From JBFELO01 sp041552055 (lineage in GTDB: Bacteria > Acidobacteriota > Thermoanaerobaculia > Thermoanaerobaculales > Sulfomarinibacteraceae), in the NCBI GenBank assembly GCA_041552055.1, contig JBFELO010000012.1, forward strand, positions 1 to 58,337: DNA of 58,337 bases, read 5' to 3'. The notes beneath the pieces were generated by a model that was given only the letters and a program-made list of their open reading frames with translations, had not been told where the DNA came from and ran no database searches. Positions 17,417-26,455 of this stretch are shown here, one piece after another (the stretch's first letter is position 1; each line of letters opens with the position of its first letter). The translations under genes and the position numbers were made by a program.

Positions 17417-17567
17417 AGGCCGATGACGGCACCTCGTGCGGGCGTGCCGTCCTTGACGATCTTGGGAGCACCGACACCCGAGTGGCGTGGCAACTCGGGT
17501 CCCAACATTGTCAAGGGGGGCACCCTCGGGGTGCGTGTCGGGGAGAGGGCGCGTCGAAGGGGGGAGA
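17417..17567. repeat. Dispersed hairpin repeat, copy B
   Basis: Similar along its length to copy A at 15118-15265. GACGATCTTGGG opposes CCCAACATTGTC with two mismatches, and an inner ACCCGAG/CTCGGGT hairpin is present. It lies between the SDR and ispH genes in the same orientation relative to transcription as copy A. The rest of the 17212-17617 spacer shows nothing further. Confidence 0.75.
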
Positions 17568-17617
17568 TCGTCGCGACGCGGAATCGATCACGCCCCAACG
17601 CCCCCGCGCCCCGACTC

Positions 17618-18463
17618 TCAGAAACGTTCGAGGTACTCCTGGACCTCATCGATCAGGGAATCAGGCGTGGAAGCTCCCGCTGTCAACCCGACGCAGCGCA
17701 CGTCCTCGAGCCACCCCGGTCGAATGTCGTCCGGGCCCTGGATCAGATGGCACGGCACGGCCCGCGAGACGATCTCCCACAGATGTCTGCTGTTGGCCGA
17801 GGCCTTGCCGCCGACCACCAGGACCAACTCGACCTCGGGATCCTCGGCGAGTACGCGGGCCGCCTCCTGGTTCTCCTTGGTGGCGTAGCAGATGGTGTCC
17901 GACCGGCTGGTCTTCGGATTGGCGCGTTCGATGTGCCGCACCACCTCCTCGAAGTCGTCAGCGTTGAGGGTTGTCTGGTAGAAGATTCTGATCGAAGGGT
18001 AGCGCGTCCAGTCGACCGACCGTACGCCGTCCATGTCGCCGACGATGTGGTACACGGCGGGGTCGAGGTCGTGGGTGTAGCCGATCACCTCGCGGTGACC
18101 GGGATCGCCGACGAACACGAGATGGCAGCCGGCCGCGAGTGCGCGTCCGGCCTCGTCGTGGATGTCATACACGAAGGTGCAGGTCGTGTCGAGGATACGA
18201 AGGTCGCGCCGGAGGGCATGCTCGTGGAACGAGGGCGGCACGCCGTGCGCCGAGAAGACGACGGTCGGCTCGGTGACGTCGTCGATGTGATCGACCGTGG
18301 GCAGACCGCGCCGCTCCATTTCGGCCACCACCCGTTCGTTGTGGACGATCTGCCCGAGGATCGCACCTCGCCCCCCGCTGTCGGCGAATCGCCTCAGCTT
18401 GAGTTCGGCAACCCTGACGCCGGCGCAGAAGCCGTACGATGCGGCGCGTCTAACGCGAATCAT
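17618..18463 (-). CDS. ispH: 4-hydroxy-3-methylbut-2-enyl diphosphate reductase
   Basis: 281 residues. It makes IPP and DMAPP in the last step of the MEP pathway using a 4Fe-4S cluster. The cluster cysteines C13 (YGFCAGV), C95 (DTTCTFV) and C192 (DTICYAT) are present, with the active-site E125 (GHREVIGYT), H41 (IVHN) and H73 (SAHGVPP). Length and motif spacing fit the family. It is divergent from the membrane protein gene at 18624. Another isoprenoid gene, a polyprenyl synthase, lies at 51876-52778. Confidence 0.95.
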   Translation of the reverse strand: MIRVRRAASYGFCAGVRVAELKLRRFADSGGRGAILGQIVHNERVVAEMERRGLPTVDHIDDVTEPTVVFSAHGVPPSFHEHALRRDLRILDTTCTFVYDIHDEAGRALAAGCHLVFVGDPGHREVIGYTHDLDPAVYHIVGDMDGVRSVDWTRYPSIRIFYQTTLNADDFEEVVRHIERANPKTSRSDTICYATKENQEAARVLAEDPEVELVLVVGGKASANSRHLWEIVSRAVPCHLIQGPDDIRPGWLEDVRCVGLTAGASTPDSLIDEVQEYLERF

Positions 18464-18623
18464 CGATCAATCCGTTCCACCACGGAAAACATACCTCGGA
18501 AAGCCGGGCTTCCGTCGTCTTGGAGTGCGATTCACTCTCGCCTGCCTCCCCGAACTGGCGCGGTTGGGGCGGCCGTCCGCCGTACGTCAGGCCCGTGCTA
18601 GGGTGGGCGCCGACGGACCAGCG

Positions 18624-20231
18624 ATGGATCAGCCAGGCGCAGCAGCGACGGGATCAGACGTGCACGATTTTGAAGCCGGGGTCGAGGCACCTGCCTCAGG
18701 CCGTGGTTGGCTGTGGCTGCTGGCGGCGCTGGCAATCATGGTGGCGGTCCAGTCTCCGACCGTCGGACTCGGATTCGTCGGCGACGACTTCGAGTGGTGG
18801 TTGGCCACCCGCCACCGCATGATCGAGCCGAGCCGATTCCTGGAACCGTTCGGCGGATTCCGCCTGACCAACCCGCTGATGCTCGTGCCGGACCAGCTGT
18901 TGTGGCGGACGTGGACGCCGGGGTGGCATCTGACGACGCTGGCGATCCACGGCCTCGTGATGGCACTGCTGTACGGTGTGGCCCGTCGCGTGGGACTGAC
19001 GTCGCCGGCAGCCGCCGGGCTCGCCACGCTGTGGGCCACCTCGCCGTTCACCGCATTCCAGGCGCGGGAGGTCCACCCTCGTCACGATCCTCTGTTGCTC
19101 GCCTGCTGGCTTGCGATCGGCCTGCTATGGCCCGCTCCCGGTGAACGCTGGACCGGTCGTCGGCTGACGGCGGCGCTCGTGCTCGTCGCCGTGAGCGCGT
19201 GCACCAAGGAGAGCTGGGTGGTCCTGCCCGGTTTCGTCGCTGCCTACGAGTTGGCGTTTCGTCGCCGTCGGCTGTGGCCCACGCTGAGGTCCGTGGCCTT
19301 GTGGTCGCTCGGTCCGGTGTTTTTCGTGGTCTGGTACACGCTGTGGCCCCCCGTGGCGGCGTCCTACGCGGTCGGCTATTACGGGGGAGGGCTGCGCGCG
19401 GCAGCGAAGGTCCCGAGCACCCTGGTGGCCTTCTGTGGTATCGCCGGGCTCGACCCCTCGAGCACGCGCTTCGGAGCGCTCGAGTGGTGTGCCACCTTGA
19501 CGCTGGTTGCCGTCGCAGTACTCGCGCTGCGGTCTCGCGCACCCGCGCTCCTGATCGGAGCGACGTTCTTCCTGCTGCCGTTCCTGCCGCTGACGCCGGT
19601 GCCGTTCATGCCGGTCCACTACGCGTACGCACCCTTTGCCGGGTTCCTGTTGATGGCGGCCGGAGGGGCGGTCGCGGTCGTCGCCGCGGCCAGCGCCCGT
19701 CCCACGAGAATCGTGGTTTGCTCAGCTGTGGCGGCGCTCGCGGTGGGGATGTTCGCGTTCGGGACGGTGGTGATGCGGGGCGAGCTGGCCGATGCCAGAA
19801 GGCGGGACGAGCTCCACCGTCGGCTGGTGGACGAGGCCGAGGCGTTCCTGTCGCAGCTTCCTGGGGAACCGGTGCTGGTGTGCGTCCGCATCGAGCGGGC
19901 GGCGGTCACGGCGTGGATGCTCGACCAGGTCGAGGGCTTGCCCAAGACCTACTTCGAGCGCGGCCGCTACCCGTACGGGCTGGTGGGGTGGGCCGAGCTG
20001 TGGAGCTGGGTGGGAGACCCGCTCGGAGGGCCGGTGTGGAGGGATGTGCCCGCCGGATCTGTCGGCGACCTTCCGTTCGCGGCGATCGGCCATCTCGCTG
20101 ACCGTTTCGTCGTGCTCCCGTCCGACCAAGCTGGCGCGGCTTCCGCCGCCAAGGCGTGGTCGGTCCAAGGCCACCAGGTCCGAGTCATCCGGTCGTACTC
20201 TCAAGAAGGACCTTTGGGCTCGAGGCCGTGA
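18624..20231 (+). CDS. Polytopic membrane protein, glycosyltransferase-like
   Basis: 535 residues with around ten to twelve hydrophobic helices. The N-terminal loop GFVGDDFEWW (about residues 48-57) has an acidic pair placed as in GT-C enzymes after the first helix. FQAREVHPRHDPLLLACWL follows in a second loop. The C-terminal 130 residues are soluble. This suggests a PMT/ArnT-like lipid-linked sugar transferase, but the match is by architecture only. ATG 18624 was chosen since the upstream frame to 18297 overlaps ispH antisense. The 160-base divergent spacer shows no convincing promoter. Confidence 0.65.
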   Translation: MDQPGAAATGSDVHDFEAGVEAPASGRGWLWLLAALAIMVAVQSPTVGLGFVGDDFEWWLATRHRMIEPSRFLEPFGGFRLTNPLMLVPDQLLWRTWTPGWHLTTLAIHGLVMALLYGVARRVGLTSPAAAGLATLWATSPFTAFQAREVHPRHDPLLLACWLAIGLLWPAPGERWTGRRLTAALVLVAVSACTKESWVVLPGFVAAYELAFRRRRLWPTLRSVALWSLGPVFFVVWYTLWPPVAASYAVGYYGGGLRAAAKVPSTLVAFCGIAGLDPSSTRFGALEWCATLTLVAVAVLALRSRAPALLIGATFFLLPFLPLTPVPFMPVHYAYAPFAGFLLMAAGGAVAVVAAASARPTRIVVCSAVAALAVGMFAFGTVVMRGELADARRRDELHRRLVDEAEAFLSQLPGEPVLVCVRIERAAVTAWMLDQVEGLPKTYFERGRYPYGLVGWAELWSWVGDPLGGPVWRDVPAGSVGDLPFAAIGHLADRFVVLPSDQAGAASAAKAWSVQGHQVRVIRSYSQEGPLGSRP

Positions 20232-20296
20232 AGGGTTTTCCCTGAGTCGTTCCGGTCGTGCCCCCAAGCCCCCACGCCCTCAAGCCCTGGGTGGGC
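20229..20296. repeat. GC-rich intergenic repeat, copy at the aroC 3' end
   Basis: TTCCGGTCGTGCCCCCAAGC, CCCCACGCCCTCAAGCCCT and GGGTGGGCGGGGAT follow the same order as 15317-15390. It fills the 48-base gap between the convergent membrane-protein and aroC genes and runs into the last aroC codons. Confidence 0.6.
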
Positions 20297-21482
20297 GGGG
20301 ATGCGGGTACCACCACGGCTCGAGACGCGAGCAGTAGGAGTGCCACGCCGAGTCGACATCCTCGATCGCGTCGCCTCCGAGCTTGGCGAGCAATTCGTCG
20401 GCCAGGACCAGGGCGAGCATCGCCTCCACGATGACCGGTGCGGCACCGATCGCGGTCACGTCGGATCGCTCCCAGGCGGTGGCGCCTGGCTCGCCGGTGC
20501 TCAGGTCCACCGACGGCAGGCCCTGGCGGAGGGTCGATATCGGCTTGAAGAAGGCCCGTACGACGAGGTCCGAGCCGTTGGTCACGCCACCCTCGAGGCC
20601 GCCGGCGCGGTTCGAGGCCCGCTCGAGCCCACGGTCTCCGCGGATGAGGTGATCGTGGGCCTCGGAGCCCATCACTTCGGCCGCCTCGATCGCGGCCCCG
20701 ATCGCAGCACCCTTCACCGAGTGGATGGAGACCAGCGCCTGGACGATGCGACCGTCGAGCTTGCGGTCCCAGTGGGCGTGGGAGCCGAGGCCGGGTGGCA
20801 GGCCGCGCACCACGGCTCCCACGATCCCGCCCATGGTGTCGCCGGCCTCACGCGCGGCGCGTACCGCTTCCACCAACCGCTCCTCGTCGTCGGGCCGGGG
20901 CGTGACCAGGGGTGAGTCGTGTCGGACGTCGCCGAGGAGCTCCCAATCCGGGGGACCGTCGTGCACCGCGTGCGGTCCGACACGTAGTACTCCAGACCGC
21001 AGACCGACTCCGTACCGTGCGAGCACCTGGGCGCAGACCGCGCCTGCCGCGACCCGCGCCGCCGTCTCCCGCGCCGACGCCCGCTCGAGCACGTTGCGCA
21101 TGTCGCCGAGCTGGTCGGTGGCCGCTCCCCCGGAGAAGTCGGCGTGGCCCGGTCGCGGCCGGGTGACGGCTCGCTTGGCCGCCTGGTCGGAATCGACCTG
21201 CCACGGATCCATCACCGCCGACCAGTTCTTCCAGTCGCGGTTGACGATGCCGAGCACGAGGGGCGCCCCCAGACTCTTGCCGTCCCGAAGGCCGCCGGTG
21301 ACCTCGATGGTGTCGCGCTCGATCCGCTGCCGGCCGCCACGGCCGAAACCGTGTTGCCGGCGCTCGAGCCAGCCGTCGATCCAGCCGCGGTCGACCTTCA
21401 TCCCGGCGGGGAGTCCGTCGAGGATCGCAGTCAACTTCGGGCCGTGGGATTCGCCGCCGGTGAGCAGGCGGAGGCGCCTCAT
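20280..21482 (-). CDS. aroC: Chorismate synthase
   Basis: 400 residues from ATG 21480-21482 (MRRLRLLTGGESHG). It converts 5-enolpyruvylshikimate 3-phosphate to chorismate with reduced FMN. GESHGPKL is at residues 10-17. RRQHGFGRGGRQRIERD, SARETAARVAAGA and the late GGLEGGVTNGSD are the family signatures. The frame stays open far upstream to 23222, antisense to the nucleotidase; that part is not coding. The last residues overlap the intergenic repeat. aroB is 5 kb away on the other strand. Confidence 0.95.
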   Translation of the reverse strand: MRRLRLLTGGESHGPKLTAILDGLPAGMKVDRGWIDGWLERRQHGFGRGGRQRIERDTIEVTGGLRDGKSLGAPLVLGIVNRDWKNWSAVMDPWQVDSDQAAKRAVTRPRPGHADFSGGAATDQLGDMRNVLERASARETAARVAAGAVCAQVLARYGVGLRSGVLRVGPHAVHDGPPDWELLGDVRHDSPLVTPRPDDEERLVEAVRAAREAGDTMGGIVGAVVRGLPPGLGSHAHWDRKLDGRIVQALVSIHSVKGAAIGAAIEAAEVMGSEAHDHLIRGDRGLERASNRAGGLEGGVTNGSDLVVRAFFKPISTLRQGLPSVDLSTGEPGATAWERSDVTAIGAAPVIVEAMLALVLADELLAKLGGDAIEDVDSAWHSYCSRLEPWWYPHPRPPRA

Positions 21483-21548
21483 TGGTGTCGCCGATTCTCG
21501 GTCATCGTGGCCGGTGCGAAAGAGGAATCTGGCGTCGTCACGACCAAG

Positions 21549-21577
21549 AGAATACGACGTCTGAGTCTTGATTCCAA
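21549..21577 (-). promoter_or_regulatory. Possible sigma-70 promoter of aroC
   Basis: On the minus strand TTGGAA (21572-21577) and TATTCT (21549-21554) are 17 bases apart, about 67 bases before the aroC start, in the divergent spacer shared with the nucleotidase gene. Confidence 0.4.
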
Positions 21578-21635
21578 GGTGGGAATCGGACCGACTCTCG
21601 CTGTAGGACACGGTGGTAAGATCTCGGGGTCCAGG

Positions 21636-23312
21636 ATGAAACCGCGTCGATTCTCGGCTGTGTTCTCCGTTGTGGCGGTGCTGGCCACCGGCCCTGGGGA
21701 GAGTGCCGAACGCGCCTCTGACCGACGACAGCTCACCCTGCTCCACACCTCGGATGTGCACGGCCAGTTGCTGCCGTACGACGACCTCAGAAACACCTCG
21801 GCCCGGGGCTCGTTGGCGCAGATCGCGACCATGGTCGAGGAGGTTCGGAGCGAGGTCGACCACCTCGTGCTGGTGCTCGACTCGGGCGATACCATCCAGG
21901 GCAACCCGCTCGAGCGGTTCGCCCACATCCGCTGGGGTCGGCCGAGCCCCACCATCGAGGCCATGAAACGCATCGGGTATGACGCCATGGCGGTGGGCAA
22001 TCACGAGTTCAACTTCGGGCTCGACAACCTGCGGCGGGCCGAGGCTCGGGCGAATTTTCCGTTCCTGTCGGCGAACACGATCGCCGAGGAGACCGGGAAG
22101 CCGGCGTTTCCCCCCCACCGCATCGTCGAGTCCGGTGACCTGCGGATCGGTGTGCTGGGCCTCACCACGCCGAACATCCCGAACTGGGAGCGACCCGAGA
22201 ATTACCGCGGTCTGCAGTTCGAGCCGATGGACGAGGCTGCCCGCCGCTGGGTGCCGGTGCTGCGCGAGCAGGAGGAATGCGACCTGGTGGTCGTGCTTGC
22301 CCACACCGGGCTGGAGGTCGATCTCGCGTCCGGCGAATCGAACGGAACCGCCTACGAGAACTTCGGGTGGCGCCTGACCCGGGTGCCGGGGATCGACGTG
22401 CTGCTCACCGGTCACAGCCACCGCGACGTGGCGCCCCGCGTGCTCAACGGAGTCATTGCCTCGCAGCCCCAGGCGCGCGCTCGGGTGTTGACCCGGATCG
22501 ATCTCGAGCTGGAGCGCGTGGACGGGCGCTGGTCGATCGTGGCGTGGCACGGCGACAACCTGGCCACCGAGGACGCCGCCCCGGACGAGGATTTCGTCGC
22601 CGCCTTCGCGGCCACCCGCCGCGATGTGGTGGCAGCGCTCGACGCGCCGATCACAACCGTGACCGCACCGGTCAGCGTGGCCGGCTGCCGGATCGCCGAC
22701 TGTGCGGCGACGGACCTCATCCACGAGGCCCAGCTCGAGGCCTCGGGTGCTCAGCTTTCGCTGGCCTCGCTGCTCAGCGACCGCACGCCGAAGCTGGCGC
22801 CGGGTCCGGTGAGCTGGCGCTGGGTGCACGGACTGTACGTCTATCCGAACACCTTGGTTGCGGTCCGGGTGACCGGCCAACAGGTGAAGGACATCCTCGA
22901 GCACGCCGCCCGGTACTACGACGGCCTCGAGTGCGAATCGGGGGTGGGATGCACCGTGCTCACCGACCCCGACGTGAGGCGATACAACGTGGACAGCATG
23001 GCGGGCGTCGACTACCGTATCGACCCGACCCGCGCCGAGGGCGACCGGGTGCGCGATCTCCGGTACCGGGGGCTGGCCATCGACGTTGATCAGACCTTCA
23101 CGCTGGTGTGTAACAACTATCGCGCTGCGGGCGGGGGCCACTTCCCCCACCTGGACAGTGCCGAGGTGGTGTGGACCTCGTCCAAGGAGGTGACCGAGCA
23201 GATTGGCGAGTACCTGGAGCACAACGACCCTTGGCGGCCGGCCGTCGACGGCAACTGGACGGTGGGACCAGAGGTGGTTGCGGAACGGGAGGTCGTGGCC
23301 CGAGGCGGATGA
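21636..23312 (+). CDS. 5'-nucleotidase/2',3'-cyclic phosphodiesterase family protein (UshA-like)
   Basis: 558 residues from ATG 21636 behind AGG. A signal peptide is likely over residues 1-24. The metallophosphatase domain (about 30-310) has the metal ligands in TSDVHG, DSGDTIQG, GNHEFNFG, LAHTGLE and GHSHRD. The C-terminal 5'-nucleotidase domain (about 335-520) carries SLLSD and YVYPNTLVAVRVTG. It would dephosphorylate nucleotides in the periplasm. It is divergent from aroC and upstream of the TonB receptor on the same strand (64-base gap). Confidence 0.92.
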   Translation: MKPRRFSAVFSVVAVLATGPGESAERASDRRQLTLLHTSDVHGQLLPYDDLRNTSARGSLAQIATMVEEVRSEVDHLVLVLDSGDTIQGNPLERFAHIRWGRPSPTIEAMKRIGYDAMAVGNHEFNFGLDNLRRAEARANFPFLSANTIAEETGKPAFPPHRIVESGDLRIGVLGLTTPNIPNWERPENYRGLQFEPMDEAARRWVPVLREQEECDLVVVLAHTGLEVDLASGESNGTAYENFGWRLTRVPGIDVLLTGHSHRDVAPRVLNGVIASQPQARARVLTRIDLELERVDGRWSIVAWHGDNLATEDAAPDEDFVAAFAATRRDVVAALDAPITTVTAPVSVAGCRIADCAATDLIHEAQLEASGAQLSLASLLSDRTPKLAPGPVSWRWVHGLYVYPNTLVAVRVTGQQVKDILEHAARYYDGLECESGVGCTVLTDPDVRRYNVDSMAGVDYRIDPTRAEGDRVRDLRYRGLAIDVDQTFTLVCNNYRAAGGGHFPHLDSAEVVWTSSKEVTEQIGEYLEHNDPWRPAVDGNWTVGPEVVAEREVVARGG

Positions 23313-23376
23313 CGGGGCCGTCCGTACCCAGCGGCAGTGAAGATCGTTGACGGGATCTTACGAAGGGAGGGAAAGC

Positions 23377-26241
23377 ATGATGCGGATGAGGTGGCACAGA
23401 TTTGAAGTCGGCCTGTTGCTCTTGGCAGCGTTGGCGCTGGTGCCGCAGCTGGTGTGGGCCCAGGCCAACGTGGCGACAGGGCAGCTTTTCGGGACGGCCA
23501 GGGATCCGGATGGCGCGGTGCTGCCTGGCGTCACCATCAAGGCCACCAACGCGTCGACCGGCTTTTCGCGCTCCGCGGTAACCGACGCCAGCGGGTTCTT
23601 CCGGATCGATTTGCTGCCGCCCGGCAGCTACGAGCTCCGCTCGGACCTGACCGGCTTCAGGTCGGAGGTCGCGCGCGGGGTGAACGTGACCCTCGGGTCC
23701 TCGGTGCGGGCTGATTTCGCGCTGCAGCTGAGCGCGGTCGAGGAGGAGATCGTGGTGACCGGAGAGTCGCCGGTGGTCGAGACCTCGAACCCCAATATCG
23801 GGGCTGCGGTCAGCGACGAGGCGATCGCCAACCTGCCGCTCCAGGGCCGCGACTTCACCGACTTTGTCCTGCTGACCCCAGGGACCGGAGTCAGCGACGT
23901 CGATCAGGTCGAGGGTGGACGGAACGGAATCAACATGGGCGCCCGTGCGATCCAGAACTCGTTCAACGTCGACGGCTCCAACGCGCAGTCGAGTTTCTTT
24001 GGCGAGGAGCGCGGCGGTACCAGACCACCGTTCACCTTCTCACAGGCGGCGATCAAAGAGATGCAGGTCCTCAAGTCGCCTTACAACCTGCAGTACAGCG
24101 CGACCGGCGGGGTGATCAACGCGATCACCAAGTCCGGCACCAACGACTTCCACGGCGAGGTTTTCGGCTACTACACCGACGACAGCCTGACCGAGGAGGA
24201 CGCCCTGGGTCGCAAAGCGGACTCCGAACAGCTCCAGTACGGTTTCGCGCTCGGCGGCCCGATCGTCCGCGACCGGCTGCACTTCTTCACCTCGCTCGAC
24301 ACACAGGACTTCGAGACTCCGCACTTCACCCAGTGGGAGGACTTCCCCGAGGGACGCGAGGCCGAGTGGGAGGCGTTGACCGGCCTGGACTACGAGCAAG
24401 AAACCTCGAACTACCCGACCACCAACGACGCCCTGGTGATCCTGCTCAAGCTCGACTGGCAGCTCGGCGACAACCACCTCCTCACCGGCCGGTACAACTA
24501 CTCCGACCAGGAGGGCGAAAACCTCACTTCAACCTTTGAAGATGTTGGTCAATCCAACAACGGGCTCGAGCAGAACTCGTTCGACTCGCTGGTGCTGACC
24601 CTCAACTCGGTGTTCTCCGACGACATGTTCAACGAGGCGTTCGTGCAGTTTGCGTTCGAGGAGCGGCCGCGTGCGCCGAACAACACGACGCTTCCGGAGA
24701 CCCAGATCCGTGGCTTTCTCGGCACCTTCGGTCAGACCCAGTTTCATCCGTCCGGCCTCGACGAGGAGCGGTTGCAGATCGTCGACAATCTGACCTACTA
24801 CCTGGGTCGCCACACGCTCAAGGGCGGCATCAACTTCGACCTGGTGTCGTTCGACAACTTCTTCCCGCGCTATGCCGGAGGCGTGTACCAGTACAACGAC
24901 TGGGAGGACTTCCTCGACCAGACGACGCCGCGTAGCTTTACCCAGTCATTCTCGGATTACGACTACCGGGTGAGCTTCGACACTCCGTACTACGCGTTTT
25001 ACCTGCAGGACGACTGGCGCGCGAAGCCGAACCTGACCGTCACCTACGGTCTGCGCTACGACTTTCAGGACAACGAGCAGCCCCAGGAAACCAACCCACT
25101 GTGGCCCGAGACCGGCCAGATTCCCAATGACACCGACAACTGGAGCGTGCGGGCCGGCTTCGCCTGGGACATCAACGGCGACGGCAAATCAGTGCTGCGG
25201 GGCGGCTTCGGACGCTTCTACGACTTCACGCCGACGATTCTCACGTCCACCGCACGCTTGACCAACGGCGTCCGGACGGTGCGCGTCGACCAGCTCTGTT
25301 CCGACGAGGAGTGCCCGGACTATCCAGACCTGTTCGAGGCGCAGGGCGACCTCGAGGCGTCGGTCGGCGATATTTTCTTCATGGACCCGAACTTCGAGAA
25401 CGCCGAGACGAACCGCGTCTCGCTCGGCTACGAGCGCCAGGTCGGCCGCGACTTTTCGCTCGGTGTCGACGTGATCTATTACGAGACCGACAACCTCCAG
25501 TCGAAGCAGGACCAGAACCTGATCTTCACCGACGATACGACTCCGGACGGCCGTCCCCGCTACGGCGGCCGCGGTGTCGACCCGAACTTCGACCAGATCG
25601 TGATGTACAACTCCCTCGGCTGGGCCGAGTACACCGCGGTCGTGCTCAGGGCAAAGAAGCGCTACGCCAACAACTGGTTTTTCGACGCCTCGTACACCTG
25701 GGCCGACGCCAAGGACACCGACTCGAACGAGCGCTCCACCTCGACCTCGAGCGACTACATCGAGGACCAGTACGACCAGCAGGGCAACTGGGGACCGTCC
25801 AACTGGGCGGTCGAGCACAAGTTCGTGGCCTCGGTCAGCTACCAGCTGCCGTTCAACTTCCTGGTGGCGGCGATCGGCTTCTGGCGCTCCGGCTACCCGT
25901 ACACGGCGGTGGATGACCGCGACAACAACGGCGACCGCTACTTCAACGACCGGGCGCTGGTCGAGGTGTCGCCGGGGGTGTACCAGCACTACGACCGCAA
26001 TACCGAGCGCCAACCCGATGCCAAGAACCTCGACCTCCGGCTGAGCTGGACGGCCCGGCTCGGCAGTAACTTTGAGCTCGAGCTGATCGGCGAGGTGTTC
26101 AACGTCACCAACGCAGCCAACTGGTACAGCGTGAACTTCGAGCTGGTCAACCGTGACGGTGACATCAACGACGACTTCGGAGAACTCAACCGGGCCGGCA
26201 AGCCCCGCCGCTACCAGCTCGGCGCCAAGTTCCGGTTCTAA
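23377..26241 (+). CDS. TonB-dependent receptor with carboxypeptidase-regulatory N-terminus (Oar-like)
   Basis: 954 residues from ATG 23377 (a second ATG follows directly) behind GAAGGGAGGG. The signal peptide ends VWAQA (about residue 28). A CarboxypepD_reg-like domain follows (GTARDPDGAVLPGVTIKATN ... GFFRIDLLPPGSYEL, about 30-115). Next come the plug (VVTGESPVVET, LPLQGRDFTD, VDGSNAQSSF, ATGGVINAITKSGTN) and a large barrel ending in aromatic FRF. This Oar/SusC-like receptor type is abundant in Acidobacteriota. It probably imports an oligosaccharide, peptide or siderophore across the outer membrane. No partner gene reveals the ligand. Confidence 0.93.
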   Translation: MMRMRWHRFEVGLLLLAALALVPQLVWAQANVATGQLFGTARDPDGAVLPGVTIKATNASTGFSRSAVTDASGFFRIDLLPPGSYELRSDLTGFRSEVARGVNVTLGSSVRADFALQLSAVEEEIVVTGESPVVETSNPNIGAAVSDEAIANLPLQGRDFTDFVLLTPGTGVSDVDQVEGGRNGINMGARAIQNSFNVDGSNAQSSFFGEERGGTRPPFTFSQAAIKEMQVLKSPYNLQYSATGGVINAITKSGTNDFHGEVFGYYTDDSLTEEDALGRKADSEQLQYGFALGGPIVRDRLHFFTSLDTQDFETPHFTQWEDFPEGREAEWEALTGLDYEQETSNYPTTNDALVILLKLDWQLGDNHLLTGRYNYSDQEGENLTSTFEDVGQSNNGLEQNSFDSLVLTLNSVFSDDMFNEAFVQFAFEERPRAPNNTTLPETQIRGFLGTFGQTQFHPSGLDEERLQIVDNLTYYLGRHTLKGGINFDLVSFDNFFPRYAGGVYQYNDWEDFLDQTTPRSFTQSFSDYDYRVSFDTPYYAFYLQDDWRAKPNLTVTYGLRYDFQDNEQPQETNPLWPETGQIPNDTDNWSVRAGFAWDINGDGKSVLRGGFGRFYDFTPTILTSTARLTNGVRTVRVDQLCSDEECPDYPDLFEAQGDLEASVGDIFFMDPNFENAETNRVSLGYERQVGRDFSLGVDVIYYETDNLQSKQDQNLIFTDDTTPDGRPRYGGRGVDPNFDQIVMYNSLGWAEYTAVVLRAKKRYANNWFFDASYTWADAKDTDSNERSTSTSSDYIEDQYDQQGNWGPSNWAVEHKFVASVSYQLPFNFLVAAIGFWRSGYPYTAVDDRDNNGDRYFNDRALVEVSPGVYQHYDRNTERQPDAKNLDLRLSWTARLGSNFELELIGEVFNVTNAANWYSVNFELVNRDGDINDDFGELNRAGKPRRYQLGAKFRF

Positions 26242-26263
26242 TTCAGAGCGACCTCGATGAAAC

Positions 26264-26288
26264 ACGGGGCCTTGGGGCCCCGTTTTTT
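26264..26288 (+). terminator. Intrinsic terminator of the TonB receptor gene
   Basis: ACGGGGCC (26264-26271), loop TTGG, GGCCCCGT (26276-26283), then six T. It lies 23 bases after the stop codon. It is the only textbook intrinsic terminator noticed in the window. Confidence 0.9.
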
Positions 26289-26314
26289 GTCGCTGAAGTC
26301 GAGCAGCCAACCCA

Positions 26315-26408
26315 TCTCCGTATCCGAATCCGAATGCCAGCAGGTCTCGAATCACCCATCGGACACGGAGACGGATACGGAGACGGATACGGAGACGGAT
26401 ACGGGCAC
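26315..26408. repeat. 12-bp tandem repeat GGATACGGAGAC with an inverted copy
   Basis: Four consecutive 12-base units at 26361-26408 (the first and last degenerate) follow an inverted copy TCTCCGTATCCG at 26315-26326. The transcript could form a 12-bp stem. It lies between the receptor terminator and aroB. A degenerate relative is at 2949-3013. Confidence 0.75.
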
Positions 26409-26455
26409 TCTCCCTGATTCGAGTGAACAGGGATGGAGCGGGTTACCATGGGGCC

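Noticed and set aside
20280..23222. 980-codon minus-strand frame covering aroC and the opposite strand of the 5'-nucleotidase gene
   Set aside because: Only the last 400 codons match chorismate synthase. The upstream part is the antisense of a clearly coding gene in high-GC DNA, where long stop-free antisense frames are expected.
25189..26355. 388-codon minus-strand frame opposite the TonB receptor
   Set aside because: Valine/arginine-rich antisense of a strongly coding barrel region; it also spans the terminator.
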